Assembly (NCBI GenBank): GCA_965219705.1
Contig: OZ244789.1
Span: forward strand, 3,038,001 to 3,102,000
From: JAJECS01 sp965219705
Lineage (GTDB): Bacteria > Chloroflexota > UBA11872
Direction of reading: 5' to 3'
DNA: 64,000 bases
Shown here piece by piece: positions 45,991 to 55,457 of this stretch. Numbering within the stretch: position 1 is the stretch's first letter; each line of letters begins with the position of its first letter. The position numbers and the translations under genes were made by a program. The notes beneath the pieces were generated by a model. It worked only from the letters and a program-made list of their open reading frames with translations. It was not told the DNA's origin and did no database searches.

Positions 45991-47268
45991 GTGCCCCACG
46001 TGAAGGACCCGAACGGCGCCGACATCTCGACGCCATCTGGGGCAAGCACCCAGTCCAGCGGGACGGCGGCACGGCACGCCGAATCCGGCAACAGGGACGG
46101 GGCGCCGGGCAATTTCAGCCAACCGCTCACGGACTCCACCCTCATGCTGGCTGGCCCGTGGGTTCCCGACGACCCGCACCAAATCGACTTCGCCGCGCTG
46201 CCGCGCGTGCCGGCGCAGCACGTCCTCGTGAGTGACGTGCGCGCAGAGGCTCGCCACGGCAGCGATCTCGACCGCGACCGGGGCGGCGTCAACCAGCACA
46301 ACTACCTGGCGCATCACGACGGGAAGTTTTGGGTCATGTGGAGCGACGGCCCCGGCATCGAGGATCGCGTGGGCCAGCGGGTGAAGGTCGCCACGAGCCG
46401 CGACGGCCTTCGGTGGTCAACGCCGCGATACCTCACGCCTCCGCCGCCGGGGTCGGGACCAAACTCCGCGCTCTATGGACAGCGCAGCGACCGCGGCTTG
46501 CGCTATATCTCACGCGGCTTCTGGCGGCGAAATGGTGAACTGCTCGCCCTGGCATCGCTGGACGAGGCCGGCGGCTTCTTCGGTCCGAGCCTTGCGTTGC
46601 ACGCCTTTCGTCTGGCGCCATCCGACCACGCGTGGGAGCCCGCGGGCATCGTCTGCCGCGACGCCATCAACAACTTCCCGCCGGAGCGCCTGCCCAACGG
46701 CCAGTGGATGATGTCCCGAAGGCCGCACAACTACCGGGATGTGGGCGTTCACTTTCTGATCGGCGGCGTCGAGGCGACCGACCAGTGGGCGTCGTTTCCG
46801 GTGCTCGGCTCCAATACCGAGCTGTCCGCGGAAGAGCCGCACTGGTGGGCGCTGCCGGACGGCCGTTTGGCCGCGATCTTTCGCGACGGCCGCCGCCGCG
46901 GATTCCTCTATCGCTCGTTCTCGACTGACGGCGGTCGCACCTGGAGCCTGCCGGCTCGAACCAACTTCCCGGACGCGACGTCCAAATTCAGCGGCCTCCG
47001 GCTGACCGACGGTCGCTACGTGCTGGTCTCGAACCCCAACCCGAGGAAGCGCGATCCGCTCACGCTCTCGATCAGTGACGACGGCCTGGTCTTCCACACG
47101 ATGGCGTACTTGGTCGGCGGACGCTGGGTGGACTATCCGCACGTGATCGAGCACGGCGACCATCTGTCTATCGCCTTTGCCGGCGGCAAGCAGACAGTGG
47201 AAGTGCTGCGGGTGCGGACGTCCGACCTGGATGGCTTGCGAAATGCGCCGCCACCGGCAGCACCGTGA
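45991..47268 (+). CDS. Sialidase-like (BNR/Asp-box) beta-propeller protein
   Basis: A 425-residue protein with repeated propeller blades and Asp-box-like motifs SRDGLRWST, STDGGRTWS and SDDGLVFHT. The N-terminal 50 residues are low complexity; the start (GTG at 45991, three bases after the preceding stop) is uncertain, with a later ATG at 46144. Catalytic residues of a true exo-sialidase (Arg triad, Tyr/Glu, Asp) cannot be verified by eye, so the call stays at fold level. The setting with an oxidoreductase and hydrolase suggests carbohydrate use. Confidence 0.6.
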   Translation: MPHVKDPNGADISTPSGASTQSSGTAARHAESGNRDGAPGNFSQPLTDSTLMLAGPWVPDDPHQIDFAALPRVPAQHVLVSDVRAEARHGSDLDRDRGGVNQHNYLAHHDGKFWVMWSDGPGIEDRVGQRVKVATSRDGLRWSTPRYLTPPPPGSGPNSALYGQRSDRGLRYISRGFWRRNGELLALASLDEAGGFFGPSLALHAFRLAPSDHAWEPAGIVCRDAINNFPPERLPNGQWMMSRRPHNYRDVGVHFLIGGVEATDQWASFPVLGSNTELSAEEPHWWALPDGRLAAIFRDGRRRGFLYRSFSTDGGRTWSLPARTNFPDATSKFSGLRLTDGRYVLVSNPNPRKRDPLTLSISDDGLVFHTMAYLVGGRWVDYPHVIEHGDHLSIAFAGGKQTVEVLRVRTSDLDGLRNAPPPAAP

Positions 47269-48065
47269 GGCCGGAGCTTGGAGCCCAAAGCCGTGACGAC
47301 GCCCTTGGGCTGGCGTTCGCCCGACACGTTATCGACGTACCCGGCGCCGCAATCGCCTACCACGTGCGCACCGGTCGTGCCCCGCCGCTCGTCCTGATAC
47401 CCGGCAGCTTCAACGCGGCTGGCGCGCTTAGGTCCATGATCGAGCAGCTCGACGCTGCGTTGTCTGTCGTCGTCGTCGATCTCCGCGGTCACGGCGGAAG
47501 CTGGCCGCCGCCCACCAATGGGTCCATCGAGTTGTTTGCGCAGGACGTGCTGCACGTCGTGGATCGGCTATCGCTCAGCAGGATCTTCATTGGCGGGCAC
47601 AGCATCGGCGGCATGATGGCGCTGGAGTTGGCGCGGGTGCGCCCGCAAATCTTGCAGGGCGTGATTTCGATCGAGGGCTGGACGAATCATCACGCTCAAC
47701 GCGACGCGTTTCAGGACGACACCATGAGCACGCTGTCGGATCGGCAGCTTGCAGAGCGGGAGCGGCTGCGACAAGACGTCCTGCATCGCTGGACCAAGCA
47801 GCAACAGACCGCGTTCGCCGCCATTTGGAGAACGTGGGACGGCTTCGACGTACTCCAGCGCACCGATCTGCCGATCCTCGAGCTTTACGGCGACCGGGGG
47901 CGCGAGAGAGCGACGCACGAGCAACTGCACATTCCGCGGCGCGACAACATCGAGCTCCGCTGGCTGGCGGGTGCTTCGCACTCGCTGCCGCTCGAGCGCC
48001 CGCGTGAAATTGCGCGGCTGATGTCCGACTTCATACGCCGCCACTGGCCGCACAACGGCGGCTAA
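47265..48065 (+). CDS. Alpha/beta hydrolase
   Basis: A 266-residue hydrolase: LVLIPGSFNAAGALR oxyanion region, nucleophile elbow GGHSIGGM, acid in LYGDRG and a probable catalytic His in GASHSLPLERP. Its GTG overlaps the preceding stop (GTGA), so it is coupled to the sialidase-like gene. Substrate unknown; family esterases and lactonases are the obvious possibilities. Confidence 0.8.
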   Translation: MRPELGAQSRDDALGLAFARHVIDVPGAAIAYHVRTGRAPPLVLIPGSFNAAGALRSMIEQLDAALSVVVVDLRGHGGSWPPPTNGSIELFAQDVLHVVDRLSLSRIFIGGHSIGGMMALELARVRPQILQGVISIEGWTNHHAQRDAFQDDTMSTLSDRQLAERERLRQDVLHRWTKQQQTAFAAIWRTWDGFDVLQRTDLPILELYGDRGRERATHEQLHIPRRDNIELRWLAGASHSLPLERPREIARLMSDFIRRHWPHNGG

Positions 48066-48277
48066 GGGCTCGGAGGCACGCGGAAAGCACCGCCGGTGGC
48101 CTGGCCAATCCAAATCGCAGCCACGGCGCGGCTCGCGGGACGGGCAACCGGGCGTCCGTTTCGCCCAAGCCCGGCGCTGAGCGATAGGCTGCGGCGCGAA
48201 TATCACGCCGGACGGCGGGACCGGCCGGCATTGGGCCAATCCGCTTTTCCTGCGCGGCGATTGGAAGGGGCGACACG

Positions 48278-49048
48278 ATGACGGGCAAGGTTGCATTCGT
48301 GAGCGGCGGCGCGGGCGGCCTAGGAGCGGCGATCTGCCGGCGGTTCGTGCGCGAAGACGCCGCCGTTGCCATCGCCGACATCGATCGTGAACGGGCTGAG
48401 GCGTTGAGCGCCGAGATTGCGAGCAATGGCGGCCGGGCCTTGCCCGTGGCACTCGATTCCGCCTCGAGCGCGTCCGTTCAGCAGGCGGTCGACGAGGTCG
48501 TCGACCACTTCGGGCACTGCGATTTCCTCGTCCACGGCGCGGGGAATACCGCTATCGCCCCGCTGCTCGAGCTCGCCGAGGAAGACTGGCGCTCGGTCCT
48601 CGACACGCATCTCACCGGCGGATTTCTGCTCTGCCAGACCATCGGACGGCAGCTCGTCCGCCAGGGCGAAGGCGGCCGCGTCGTGCTGATTTCGTCGGTC
48701 GGGGCGATGGCGCCAGTGCCGGACCGCGGCGCCTACAGTCCCGCCAAGGCCGGGCTGATCGCCCTGGCGCAGATGCTCTCCATCGAGTGGGCGCCCTACA
48801 ACATCAATGTGAACGCCATCTGTCCCGGCGTGACGACGACGCCCATGGTGCAGGAGGTGTACAAGCGCCGCCCGGAGTTGCGCGCCCAGCGCATTCGGCG
48901 ATTCCCGATGGGTCGCGAGGCGGTGCCGGAGGAGATTGCGGACCTCGTGGTGTTCCTCTGCGGAGACGGATCGACCTACATCAACGGCACGGCCGTGACC
49001 ATCGATGGCGGATTCATCAACGCAGGCTTTATGCCCGAGCCTTTATAG
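48278..49048 (+). CDS. Short-chain dehydrogenase/reductase
   Basis: A 256-residue SDR: Rossmann motif VSGGAGGLGAAI, IADIDRERA (suggesting NAD+), VHGAGNT and the catalytic triad Ser in ISSVGAM, Tyr and Lys in YSPAKAG, then the CPGVTTTPM segment. The function is an oxidation or reduction of an alcohol or sugar. ATG at 48278 after AAGGGG nine bases upstream. The 212-base gap before it holds a weak TAGGCT box but nothing else clear. Confidence 0.88.
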   Translation: MTGKVAFVSGGAGGLGAAICRRFVREDAAVAIADIDRERAEALSAEIASNGGRALPVALDSASSASVQQAVDEVVDHFGHCDFLVHGAGNTAIAPLLELAEEDWRSVLDTHLTGGFLLCQTIGRQLVRQGEGGRVVLISSVGAMAPVPDRGAYSPAKAGLIALAQMLSIEWAPYNINVNAICPGVTTTPMVQEVYKRRPELRAQRIRRFPMGREAVPEEIADLVVFLCGDGSTYINGTAVTIDGGFINAGFMPEPL

Positions 49049-49098
49049 GGCATGGCTCCTTACTACGGCCTGGCACCTGGATCGCAAGGACGGCACCC

Positions 49099-49512
49099 AT
49101 GAGCGGCCCGAATGGGGACGTGGTTCAACGCCTTGCCGACGAGGCCTTCAACGGCCGGAACTGGGACGTTTTTGACGAGCTGCACGACCCGTTCGGCCTC
49201 GTGCACCGGGGCGGCGCAAGCGTGACGCCGGCGGCGATCAAAGCTGTTCACCAGGACCGCCTGGATGCCTTCCCCGATTTGCGCTGGACCATCGAGCGGC
49301 AGCTCGAGGATGGTGAATTCGTCACGACGCACGCCACCTGGCGCGGGACCCATGCCGGAACGTACCTCGGCATCGCGGCCACCGGCGCCACGGTCAGCGG
49401 CGAGGTGATCGCCATCCGGCGCGTTGTGGACGGTCGCATCGCGGAGACCTGGGCGGTGGCCGACACCTTGCGGGTGCTGGAGCAAATCGGCGGTCGACCA
49501 GCGCGGCGGTGA
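49099..49512 (+). CDS. SnoaL-like/nuclear-transport-factor-2-fold protein
   Basis: A 137-residue protein of the SnoaL/NTF2-like ester-cyclase fold: ADEAFNGRNWDVFDELHDPF then AVHQDRLDAFPDLRWTIERQ and the late strand ISGEVIAIRRVVDGRIAETW-like region. Family members bind or isomerise small polyketide-type molecules; here likely paired with the SDR before it. ATG at 49099 with AAGGA eight bases upstream; the longer open frame upstream is the shadow of the SDR gene. Confidence 0.75.
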   Translation: MSGPNGDVVQRLADEAFNGRNWDVFDELHDPFGLVHRGGASVTPAAIKAVHQDRLDAFPDLRWTIERQLEDGEFVTTHATWRGTHAGTYLGIAATGATVSGEVIAIRRVVDGRIAETWAVADTLRVLEQIGGRPARR

Positions 49513-49549
49513 GCGTCGGCCCGACGCTTAGCCGGGTTGGACCAGCCGG

Positions 49550-50101
49550 CTACGCCTCGCGTGCAGCCTCCCACTCGCGCCGCAGGATGCTGCACATCAC
49601 TTGGTCGGTTGCCACGCCGTGCATGACGACGAATTGGCGCAACACGCCCTCCGGCGTCATCCCCGCTTTCTCCATGACCCGCAGCGAGCCCGCATTGCGC
49701 GGATTGGCGTCCGCCTGAACGCGGTTGACGCCCGGCTGCGAGGTGAAGGCGGCATCGATGGCGGCGCGCACGGCCTCCGTCATATAGCCGTTGCCCCAAT
49801 GCGCGGGCGCGAGGCCATAGTAGAGATCGACGCGGCCGTGACCGGCGTATAGGGTCATGCCGACGTGCCCGATCGCCGCGCCCGCGAGGTCTACGGCCCA
49901 CATTGGCGCCTGTGACCAGTCGCGGAGCATCCGCGACGCGACGCTTCGCTCGGCGTCCGCTCGACGATAGGGCTGCGGGGTGCCGAGGTATTCGCCATAG
50001 GCGGCGTCCGATTCATACGCCAGCACCGCGTCTGCGTCGGCCAGCGTGAACGGCCGGAGCATGAGCCGCCGGGTGCGAATGCTCCGCGGGAAGTCAGCCA
50101 C
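49550..50101 (-). CDS. GNAT acetyltransferase (RimJ/RimL type)
   Basis: A 183-residue acyltransferase: RTRRLMLRPFTLADADAVL start, AIGHVGMTLY and YYGLAPAHWGNGYMTEAVRA, which is the acetyl-CoA-binding region, then ANPRNAGSLRVMEKAGM. Similar enzymes acetylate protein N-termini, antibiotics or other amines; no specific substrate can be assigned. GTG start at 50101, no clear ribosome site. Confidence 0.85.
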   Translation of the reverse strand: MADFPRSIRTRRLMLRPFTLADADAVLAYESDAAYGEYLGTPQPYRRADAERSVASRMLRDWSQAPMWAVDLAGAAIGHVGMTLYAGHGRVDLYYGLAPAHWGNGYMTEAVRAAIDAAFTSQPGVNRVQADANPRNAGSLRVMEKAGMTPEGVLRQFVVMHGVATDQVMCSILRREWEAAREA

Positions 50102-50152
50102 GCCCGACGATGTCGTTACGCCGCGCGCACGCTGGCGGCCGCGCGCCGGAAC

Positions 50153-51424
50153 CTACGGATTCGGAACTTCGAAGATGAATCCTTCGATGTCGATTCTCAG
50201 GTCGACCAGATCCGGAGGGACGTCAAATACAACAGCGACCACGGAAGTCTTTCCATCCGGCACGCTCTCGACCAAGAACAGCGGTCGGCCTTCGGTCGCC
50301 GTGGTGGCCATGCCGATGAGTGCGTTGATACCCGGCGAATCCACGGCGATTTCATTCTCGTCCGGGTCGATAAGAACGATGTTCGCCTTGGAAACGACGA
50401 TGTTGCCGCTATCGTTTGTGTTCGTGAACTTGATGGTCACGAGCTGGAAGGCGCCGTTCTTTGGCTTGAACGGTGAGCCATGAATCTGCGTCAGCTGCTC
50501 GAACTGCTGCACCGAGACGAGCGTTACCTCAAGCCCGTCATCCCCGAGCAGCGCGTCGCCCACCGTCGGCAGGCCGGTGCGAGATTCCGCGGTCTGCTCT
50601 TCGGCCTCGATGCGCGCCCGGCCCCGGTTCTGAACCGTGTCCAGCGAGCTTCCGGCGCGCGTGTCTTTAACGCCTTCAGCCGCCGGAGTGGCCTCAGCCT
50701 CGGCTTCAGCCTCGGTCTCGGCCTCGGCGCCGGCCTCCTCTTGGATGTCAATCGCCGGCATTGCAAATTTGAGGCCCTCGATATCCATGGTTAGATCGGC
50801 ATCGGCTTCGCTGAGATCGAACGACACTGAAACCACAATCGACTTCCCAGCTGGAATCGACTCGACGAGAAACAGCGGGCGGCCCTCGACAGCGCGCACG
50901 GGTGTCGAGATAAGGACGTTCGTCGATCGAGAGTCGACCACGATCCGCGACCCGTCGGGTCGCAGCAGCCACATGTTGTTGTTGGCAACCGTCGTCGGGT
51001 CGGAGCTGTCGTTATCAAACTTCATCGTGACAACCCGGAAGAGATCTTTCTTCGGACGGAACGACTCGCCGTGGTACTGCGGAATCGTCGCAAGGTCTTC
51101 GACGGCCACAATCGTGACCCCGAGACCGTCCTCGGCGACCAGGGTGTCGCCTGCGACGGGCAGGGCATCCGCCGCCGCTGCGTCGCTCGCCGACGCCGTA
51201 GCCGCTGCTTCGGCACCCGACGTTGCGTCGGTTGGCGCCTGCGTGCGGGTCGCGACCGCCACTCGCTTGGGGCGCGCTTGCTCGGCGCTGAGTCGCATCG
51301 ACTCTTCATTCGGGTTCAGGACCACCCGGAGAATCAGAAGCGCGACGAAGACGACGATGATCGACGTGAGGAGGGCCAGAATTGGACCGGGTAGACGACG
51401 AACTCTGGTGGCAACGACAGCCAC
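50153..51424 (-). CDS. Membrane-anchored protein with two DUF4352-like domains
   Basis: A 423-residue protein with one N-terminal helix (about 12-36), a disordered Ala/Thr-rich stretch, and two homologous immunoglobulin-like domains of the DUF4352 type (about 95-230 and 285-423). They share GRPLFLVES, a FRVVTMKF/FQLVTIKF strand and LTMDIEGL/LRIDIEGF endings. Between them lies an EAETEAEAEAEA low-complexity linker. It is probably outside the membrane. TAGGAG precedes the GTG by nine bases. The function of the domain is unknown; the internal duplication is clear. Confidence 0.75.
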   Translation of the reverse strand: MAVVATRVRRLPGPILALLTSIIVVFVALLILRVVLNPNEESMRLSAEQARPKRVAVATRTQAPTDATSGAEAAATASASDAAAADALPVAGDTLVAEDGLGVTIVAVEDLATIPQYHGESFRPKKDLFRVVTMKFDNDSSDPTTVANNNMWLLRPDGSRIVVDSRSTNVLISTPVRAVEGRPLFLVESIPAGKSIVVSVSFDLSEADADLTMDIEGLKFAMPAIDIQEEAGAEAETEAEAEAEATPAAEGVKDTRAGSSLDTVQNRGRARIEAEEQTAESRTGLPTVGDALLGDDGLEVTLVSVQQFEQLTQIHGSPFKPKNGAFQLVTIKFTNTNDSGNIVVSKANIVLIDPDENEIAVDSPGINALIGMATTATEGRPLFLVESVPDGKTSVVAVVFDVPPDLVDLRIDIEGFIFEVPNP

Positions 51425-51574
51425 GGCACGCGGCTCCTATCAATCCATGCAACAGCCGACGAGCTGGTTGTGCGGACTTGCCGCGGATCAACTCGCTCAA
51501 CGTCATATCGTGACCGCCGCCGCGACCTCGGTCAAGTGACAAACGCTACCGCGGCGGAAATCGGGGCCAAACGG

Positions 51575-52930
51575 CTACGCGACGCGCTCCGGTTCCCGCA
51601 TGGCCGCGGGTGCAACCTGGGCAATCACCGGGCGCAACTCCCGCAGCACGTCCCCCAGCGCGTCCGCCAGCGCGCGGATTTCGCGGGCGGCCGTTGCCGT
51701 GGACACGGTCATCATGGACGCCGCCTTGAATCCGCGATTCAATAGATCAAGCGCGATGAGGTCCAGTATCTCGCCGGAGGACGCGCCAGCCTGCGGCAGG
51801 TCAACCCCGAGCAGCGATTCGATCTGGGTCACGTGGAGCGCGACGCCGGCCTGCCGAGAGGCATCGACAATGCTCTCGCCGAGATCCGCGCCGAGTTGCG
51901 CCAGGCGCTCAAAGGCCGGCGCATCGAGCAGCTGCATCGCCGCAATCCCTGCAGCCATGGTGGCTGGGTTCCCGTTGAACGTGCCCGCATGCGGCAGCAG
52001 CGGCGGCTGCCGGTCGGCAAACATCTCCATGATGTCCGCCCGACCGCCGAAGCCGCCCACGGGAAGACCGCCGCCGATGATCTTGCCCATCGCCGTGAGG
52101 TCCGGCACCACGCCGAAGAGCTCCTGACCGCCGCCGGGCGCCAAACGCAGCGTGATCACCTCATCGAATACCAGCAGCGCGCCGTGGGCGTGCGCGGTGT
52201 CGCGCAGGGCGCCCAGGTATCCGGGTGAGGGTGCGCGCAGGCCGCCCTGGGTCTGGGCCGGATTCACCACGATGGCGGCCACCTGCCCTGGGTGGGACTC
52301 GAGCAGCCATTCCACGATCTCCGCGTCGTCGAAGGGCGCGATCAGCACGTTGTCCATGGCGTTTCGGGGGACGCCCCGCGAGACGGGCGCGCCCGCCCCA
52401 CCCCAGCCGCTAGGGCCCTTGTGGATCTCCACGCCCTCATAGGTGCCGTGGTAGGCCTGGTCCATCTTGACGATCAGATCGCGGTCGGTGAACGCGCGGG
52501 CGGCCTTGATCGCCTGCATGTTCGCCTCGGTGCCCGAGGCGCAGAACCGCACTCGATCAAGGCCTGGAACCCGGGCGCATAGGATCTCGGCCAACTCGAC
52601 CTGACCGGCGTTAGGGGCATTCCACGCGGTGCCCTCGGCCACGCGGCGCTGCACGGCGGCGACGATATCGGGGTGCGCGTGGCCGTGAACGACGGCCGTG
52701 GAGTTGAAGGTGAAATCCACCAGCCGGTTGCCGTCGACGTCGGTCAACGTCGTGCCGCTACCGGACGCGATGTACGTGGGGTATGGCCGAAACCAGGTTG
52801 CGGTGCGCGACTCGCCACCCGGCAACGACTGCAGCGCCCGGTCGTGCAGTGCCCGAGACTTGGGCGTGCGTGCCCGGTAAGCGGATTCTATGCTGCGGCG
52901 GACATCCGCGAGGGATTCGACTCGAGGCAT
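51575..52930 (-). CDS. Class III aminotransferase, glutamate-1-semialdehyde-aminomutase-like
   Basis: A 451-residue PLP enzyme: ALQSLPGGESRTATWF near the start, VHGHAHPDIVAAVQ, RFCASGTEANMQAIKAARAF, LLVFDEVITLRLAPGG and the PLP lysine in MGKIIGGGLPVGGFGG. It resembles HemL/GSA-AM-like class III aminotransferases, but no haem genes are near, and such proteins often act on other amines. ATG at 52930; a GTG at 52948 is possible. It diverges from the sialidase-like gene. Confidence 0.78.
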   Translation of the reverse strand: MPRVESLADVRRSIESAYRARTPKSRALHDRALQSLPGGESRTATWFRPYPTYIASGSGTTLTDVDGNRLVDFTFNSTAVVHGHAHPDIVAAVQRRVAEGTAWNAPNAGQVELAEILCARVPGLDRVRFCASGTEANMQAIKAARAFTDRDLIVKMDQAYHGTYEGVEIHKGPSGWGGAGAPVSRGVPRNAMDNVLIAPFDDAEIVEWLLESHPGQVAAIVVNPAQTQGGLRAPSPGYLGALRDTAHAHGALLVFDEVITLRLAPGGGQELFGVVPDLTAMGKIIGGGLPVGGFGGRADIMEMFADRQPPLLPHAGTFNGNPATMAAGIAAMQLLDAPAFERLAQLGADLGESIVDASRQAGVALHVTQIESLLGVDLPQAGASSGEILDLIALDLLNRGFKAASMMTVSTATAAREIRALADALGDVLRELRPVIAQVAPAAMREPERVA

Positions 52931-53024
52931 TGCATGCACCCTATGCACCGTCGGGCGGCGCCGAGACCGGCGGCGGCTCTTCCGACCGCGCGCCAGCCGA
53001 GATTATGGCAGCCGGGAAACGCCG

Positions 53025-54128
53025 ATGATTGAAACGCTGGCCACGGGCCTCGTCTATCGCAATCCCGAGCCTGAGCGTCGCGCCATAGACGCCTGGCATC
53101 CATCGATCGTGGTGCTTGACGACGGCGAGCTGTTCGCCAGCTTTGACCTGGCGTCGGGCGTGGAAGCCCTCGACTACCGCACCCATATGGCCCGCTCCTC
53201 CGACGGCGGCGTGACCTGGTCGGCGCCCGAGGTGCTCGTCGATGATCCAACGCCGCGACCAACGACCGGTGGGACGCGCGTGAGCCTGCTGCGCGACGGC
53301 ACGCTCGTCGGCATCGGTGGACGCACCTATCGGGACGTCCACGGCGGACAGCTTGTCAATCGCGAAAACCTGGGCCACGCACCCATGGATCTGATCACCG
53401 TGCGCAGCGACGATCGCGGGCACACCTGGAGCGCTCCGGAGATCCTCGAACCGCCGGTAGCAAGCCCCGCCTGGGAGGTGTGTCACCACATCTTCGAGTT
53501 GGCCGATGGCCGATGGCTCGCGCCCATGGCGCCCTGGCGCGGCTGGGACGGCGAAGAGCCGATCGGGGCGATGGCGCTGGCGTTTGTTTCGCACGACCGC
53601 GGCCGGACGTGGCCCGAGCACCTGGTGTTGATCGACGAAACCCATCGCGGCGTCTACTCGTGGGAGGTCTCGCTGCGCCAACTGGGCGACGGCCGGCTGG
53701 TGGCCACGTGCTGGGCATTCGACTTCGCGACCGGCCTCAGCGAGCCCAACCCATACGCGATCTCAACCGACGGCCGGACGTTTGCCGCGCCGCGCTCGAC
53801 GGGCCTCCACGGACAGACGGGCAAGCTGCTGGTGCTGCCCGACGACCGCATCCTGTTCGTCTATCGCCATGACGACCGGCCGGGCCTTTGGGCCAATCTC
53901 TCGCGTCTGGACGGCGACGACTGGATCAATCTGGCGGAAGCGCCGCTGTGGGAAGGCGCGTCGTCCAGCATGACCGGGACGACGGAAAGCAGCGGACAGG
54001 AGCTGGTCGACCTCCCGTTCGGGTTTCCGAGCCTGGCGTTGCTGCCCGACGGCGATATCTACGTGGCGTTCTGGTGTGAAGAGGCCGAGGTATACAACAT
54101 CCGCTGGTTTCGCTTGCGAGTGGTGTGA
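53025..54128 (+). CDS. Sialidase-like (BNR/Asp-box) protein
   Basis: A 367-residue beta-propeller with Asp-boxes SSDGGVTWS, SDDRGHTWS and SHDRGRTWP spaced as in sialidases, and a PYAISTDGRTF blade. The N-terminus lacks a signal peptide. Related to, but not the same as, the 45.99 kb protein. ATG at 53025, preceded by GGGAA seven bases upstream; the open frame upstream is a shadow. Activity uncertain: it may be a non-catalytic propeller or a sialidase/rhamnosidase-like hydrolase. Confidence 0.7.
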   Translation: MIETLATGLVYRNPEPERRAIDAWHPSIVVLDDGELFASFDLASGVEALDYRTHMARSSDGGVTWSAPEVLVDDPTPRPTTGGTRVSLLRDGTLVGIGGRTYRDVHGGQLVNRENLGHAPMDLITVRSDDRGHTWSAPEILEPPVASPAWEVCHHIFELADGRWLAPMAPWRGWDGEEPIGAMALAFVSHDRGRTWPEHLVLIDETHRGVYSWEVSLRQLGDGRLVATCWAFDFATGLSEPNPYAISTDGRTFAAPRSTGLHGQTGKLLVLPDDRILFVYRHDDRPGLWANLSRLDGDDWINLAEAPLWEGASSSMTGTTESSGQELVDLPFGFPSLALLPDGDIYVAFWCEEAEVYNIRWFRLRVV

Positions 54129-54156
54129 ACGCCGCCCGACCGGATAGGGGCTGGGG

Positions 54157-55341
54157 CTAGCCGGCCGACGCCGCCGGCGCAGCCTTGACGCTGGGCATCA
54201 CGTCCTGCGCGAACCATTCGATGTCGGCCCGCATGGCGGACGGCGGCACCCCGAGGGAACCGGTCTGGATGAAGACGCGGCGCAGACCCGGGAGCCGTTC
54301 GAGCAGACCGACCAGATAGTCGCGCACATAATTCGGCGTCCCGCACACCCAGGTTCCCTCGGCGTCCAAATCTTGGATGGTGGGCAGCCCCGCCTTGTAG
54401 GCCGCTTCACCCTGGGCCGTGGCCCGCACCTGGGCGTCGCTGAGCTGGGGATAGCGGCCCAGCGGCGCGAGCCCCTTGAGATGCTCCTCGGCCCACGGGG
54501 TGGCCTCGCGCAGCGCCGCCTCGCGGCTGTCCCCGAGGTGCATCTGGATGCCGACGGCCAGGTCCTCGCCGAGCTCCGTCTCGCGTCCGGCCCGCGCCAG
54601 GGCGTCGCGATAGAGCGCCGCCGCCTGCTCCGCTCGGCCGCCAGGCGCCGCGCCGCCCGCGATCACGCCCTTGATGCCGTGCCGCGCCATGAAATCAAAG
54701 CCGCGCCGCTTCGTGCTCGTAATGGGTTGCCAGATCTCGACCGGAAGATGCGCGGGCCGCGGCACGAGTGTTATGTCAACAAGATCGTCGAACATGTGCG
54801 GCACGTCGGCGGGAACCCGGTAACCCACTCCGGCGTGAGCAAACTCTGGCCGGTGCCAAGCCTTCAGCATGATCTCAACCTGCTCCTCGAACAGCTCGCG
54901 GTTGGCCACGTCGTCTAGCAGCGGTCCGCCCAGGGTTTCCACCTCGCGGGCGACGTAGCCGCGCCCGATGCCGAAGCGCAGCCGACCGCCGGTGAGCACG
55001 TCGACCATCGCGTAGTCCTCGGCCAGCCGTAGCGGGTGCCAGGCGGTGACTGTGTTGAAGAACGCGCCGAACTTCAGGCGCTCAGTCTGATTCGCCAGGT
55101 GCAGACTGAGCAGCGGCACGTTGCCGATGCAGCCATAGCCCTCGCGCTGAAAGTGGTGCTCGGCCAGCCAGAGCGTGTCGTAGCCCGTGCGCTCCATGAG
55201 CTCGGCGAAGCGCAGCGCCTCGTCGTACACCGTCGCCAGGTGGGCATCGCTCTGCCGCCGCGTATGCGCCGGCGGTCCCCCGAATCCCAGATTCGGCATC
55301 TCGACGTGACCCCCGTAGAAGGCGTCGATGGCCAGCGTCAT
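54157..55341 (-). CDS. Luciferase-like (LLM) flavin-dependent oxidoreductase
   Basis: A 394-residue flavin-dependent monooxygenase-like protein: LAEHHFQREGYG near the N-terminus, a TAWHPLRLAEDYAMVDVLTG stretch, LRFGIGRGYVAREVETLGG and FDFMARHGIKGV. It should use FMNH2 or F420 to oxidise a small substrate. Expansion of this family is reported for SAR202 Chloroflexota. ATG at 55341 is chosen over a TTG at 55368. It is divergently arranged with the toroid-fold gene. Confidence 0.85.
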   Translation of the reverse strand: MTLAIDAFYGGHVEMPNLGFGGPPAHTRRQSDAHLATVYDEALRFAELMERTGYDTLWLAEHHFQREGYGCIGNVPLLSLHLANQTERLKFGAFFNTVTAWHPLRLAEDYAMVDVLTGGRLRFGIGRGYVAREVETLGGPLLDDVANRELFEEQVEIMLKAWHRPEFAHAGVGYRVPADVPHMFDDLVDITLVPRPAHLPVEIWQPITSTKRRGFDFMARHGIKGVIAGGAAPGGRAEQAAALYRDALARAGRETELGEDLAVGIQMHLGDSREAALREATPWAEEHLKGLAPLGRYPQLSDAQVRATAQGEAAYKAGLPTIQDLDAEGTWVCGTPNYVRDYLVGLLERLPGLRRVFIQTGSLGVPPSAMRADIEWFAQDVMPSVKAAPAASAG

Positions 55342-55444
55342 GCGTGTCGCCTGCGCATCCGTGGGCAACTCCCGTTGCGGGCTTGGAGGGCATCCGGACC
55401 GTAGCGCGACCGGCCGGCCGCTGTCGACGCGCCGGGTCGGAGGC

Positions 55445-55450
55445 TAAGCT
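55445..55450 (+). promoter_or_regulatory. -10-like box TAAGCT, possible leaderless start
   Basis: TAAGCT lies seven bases before the ATG at 55458, with no ribosome-binding site. Confidence 0.35.
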
Positions 55451-55457
55451 GGCCGGC

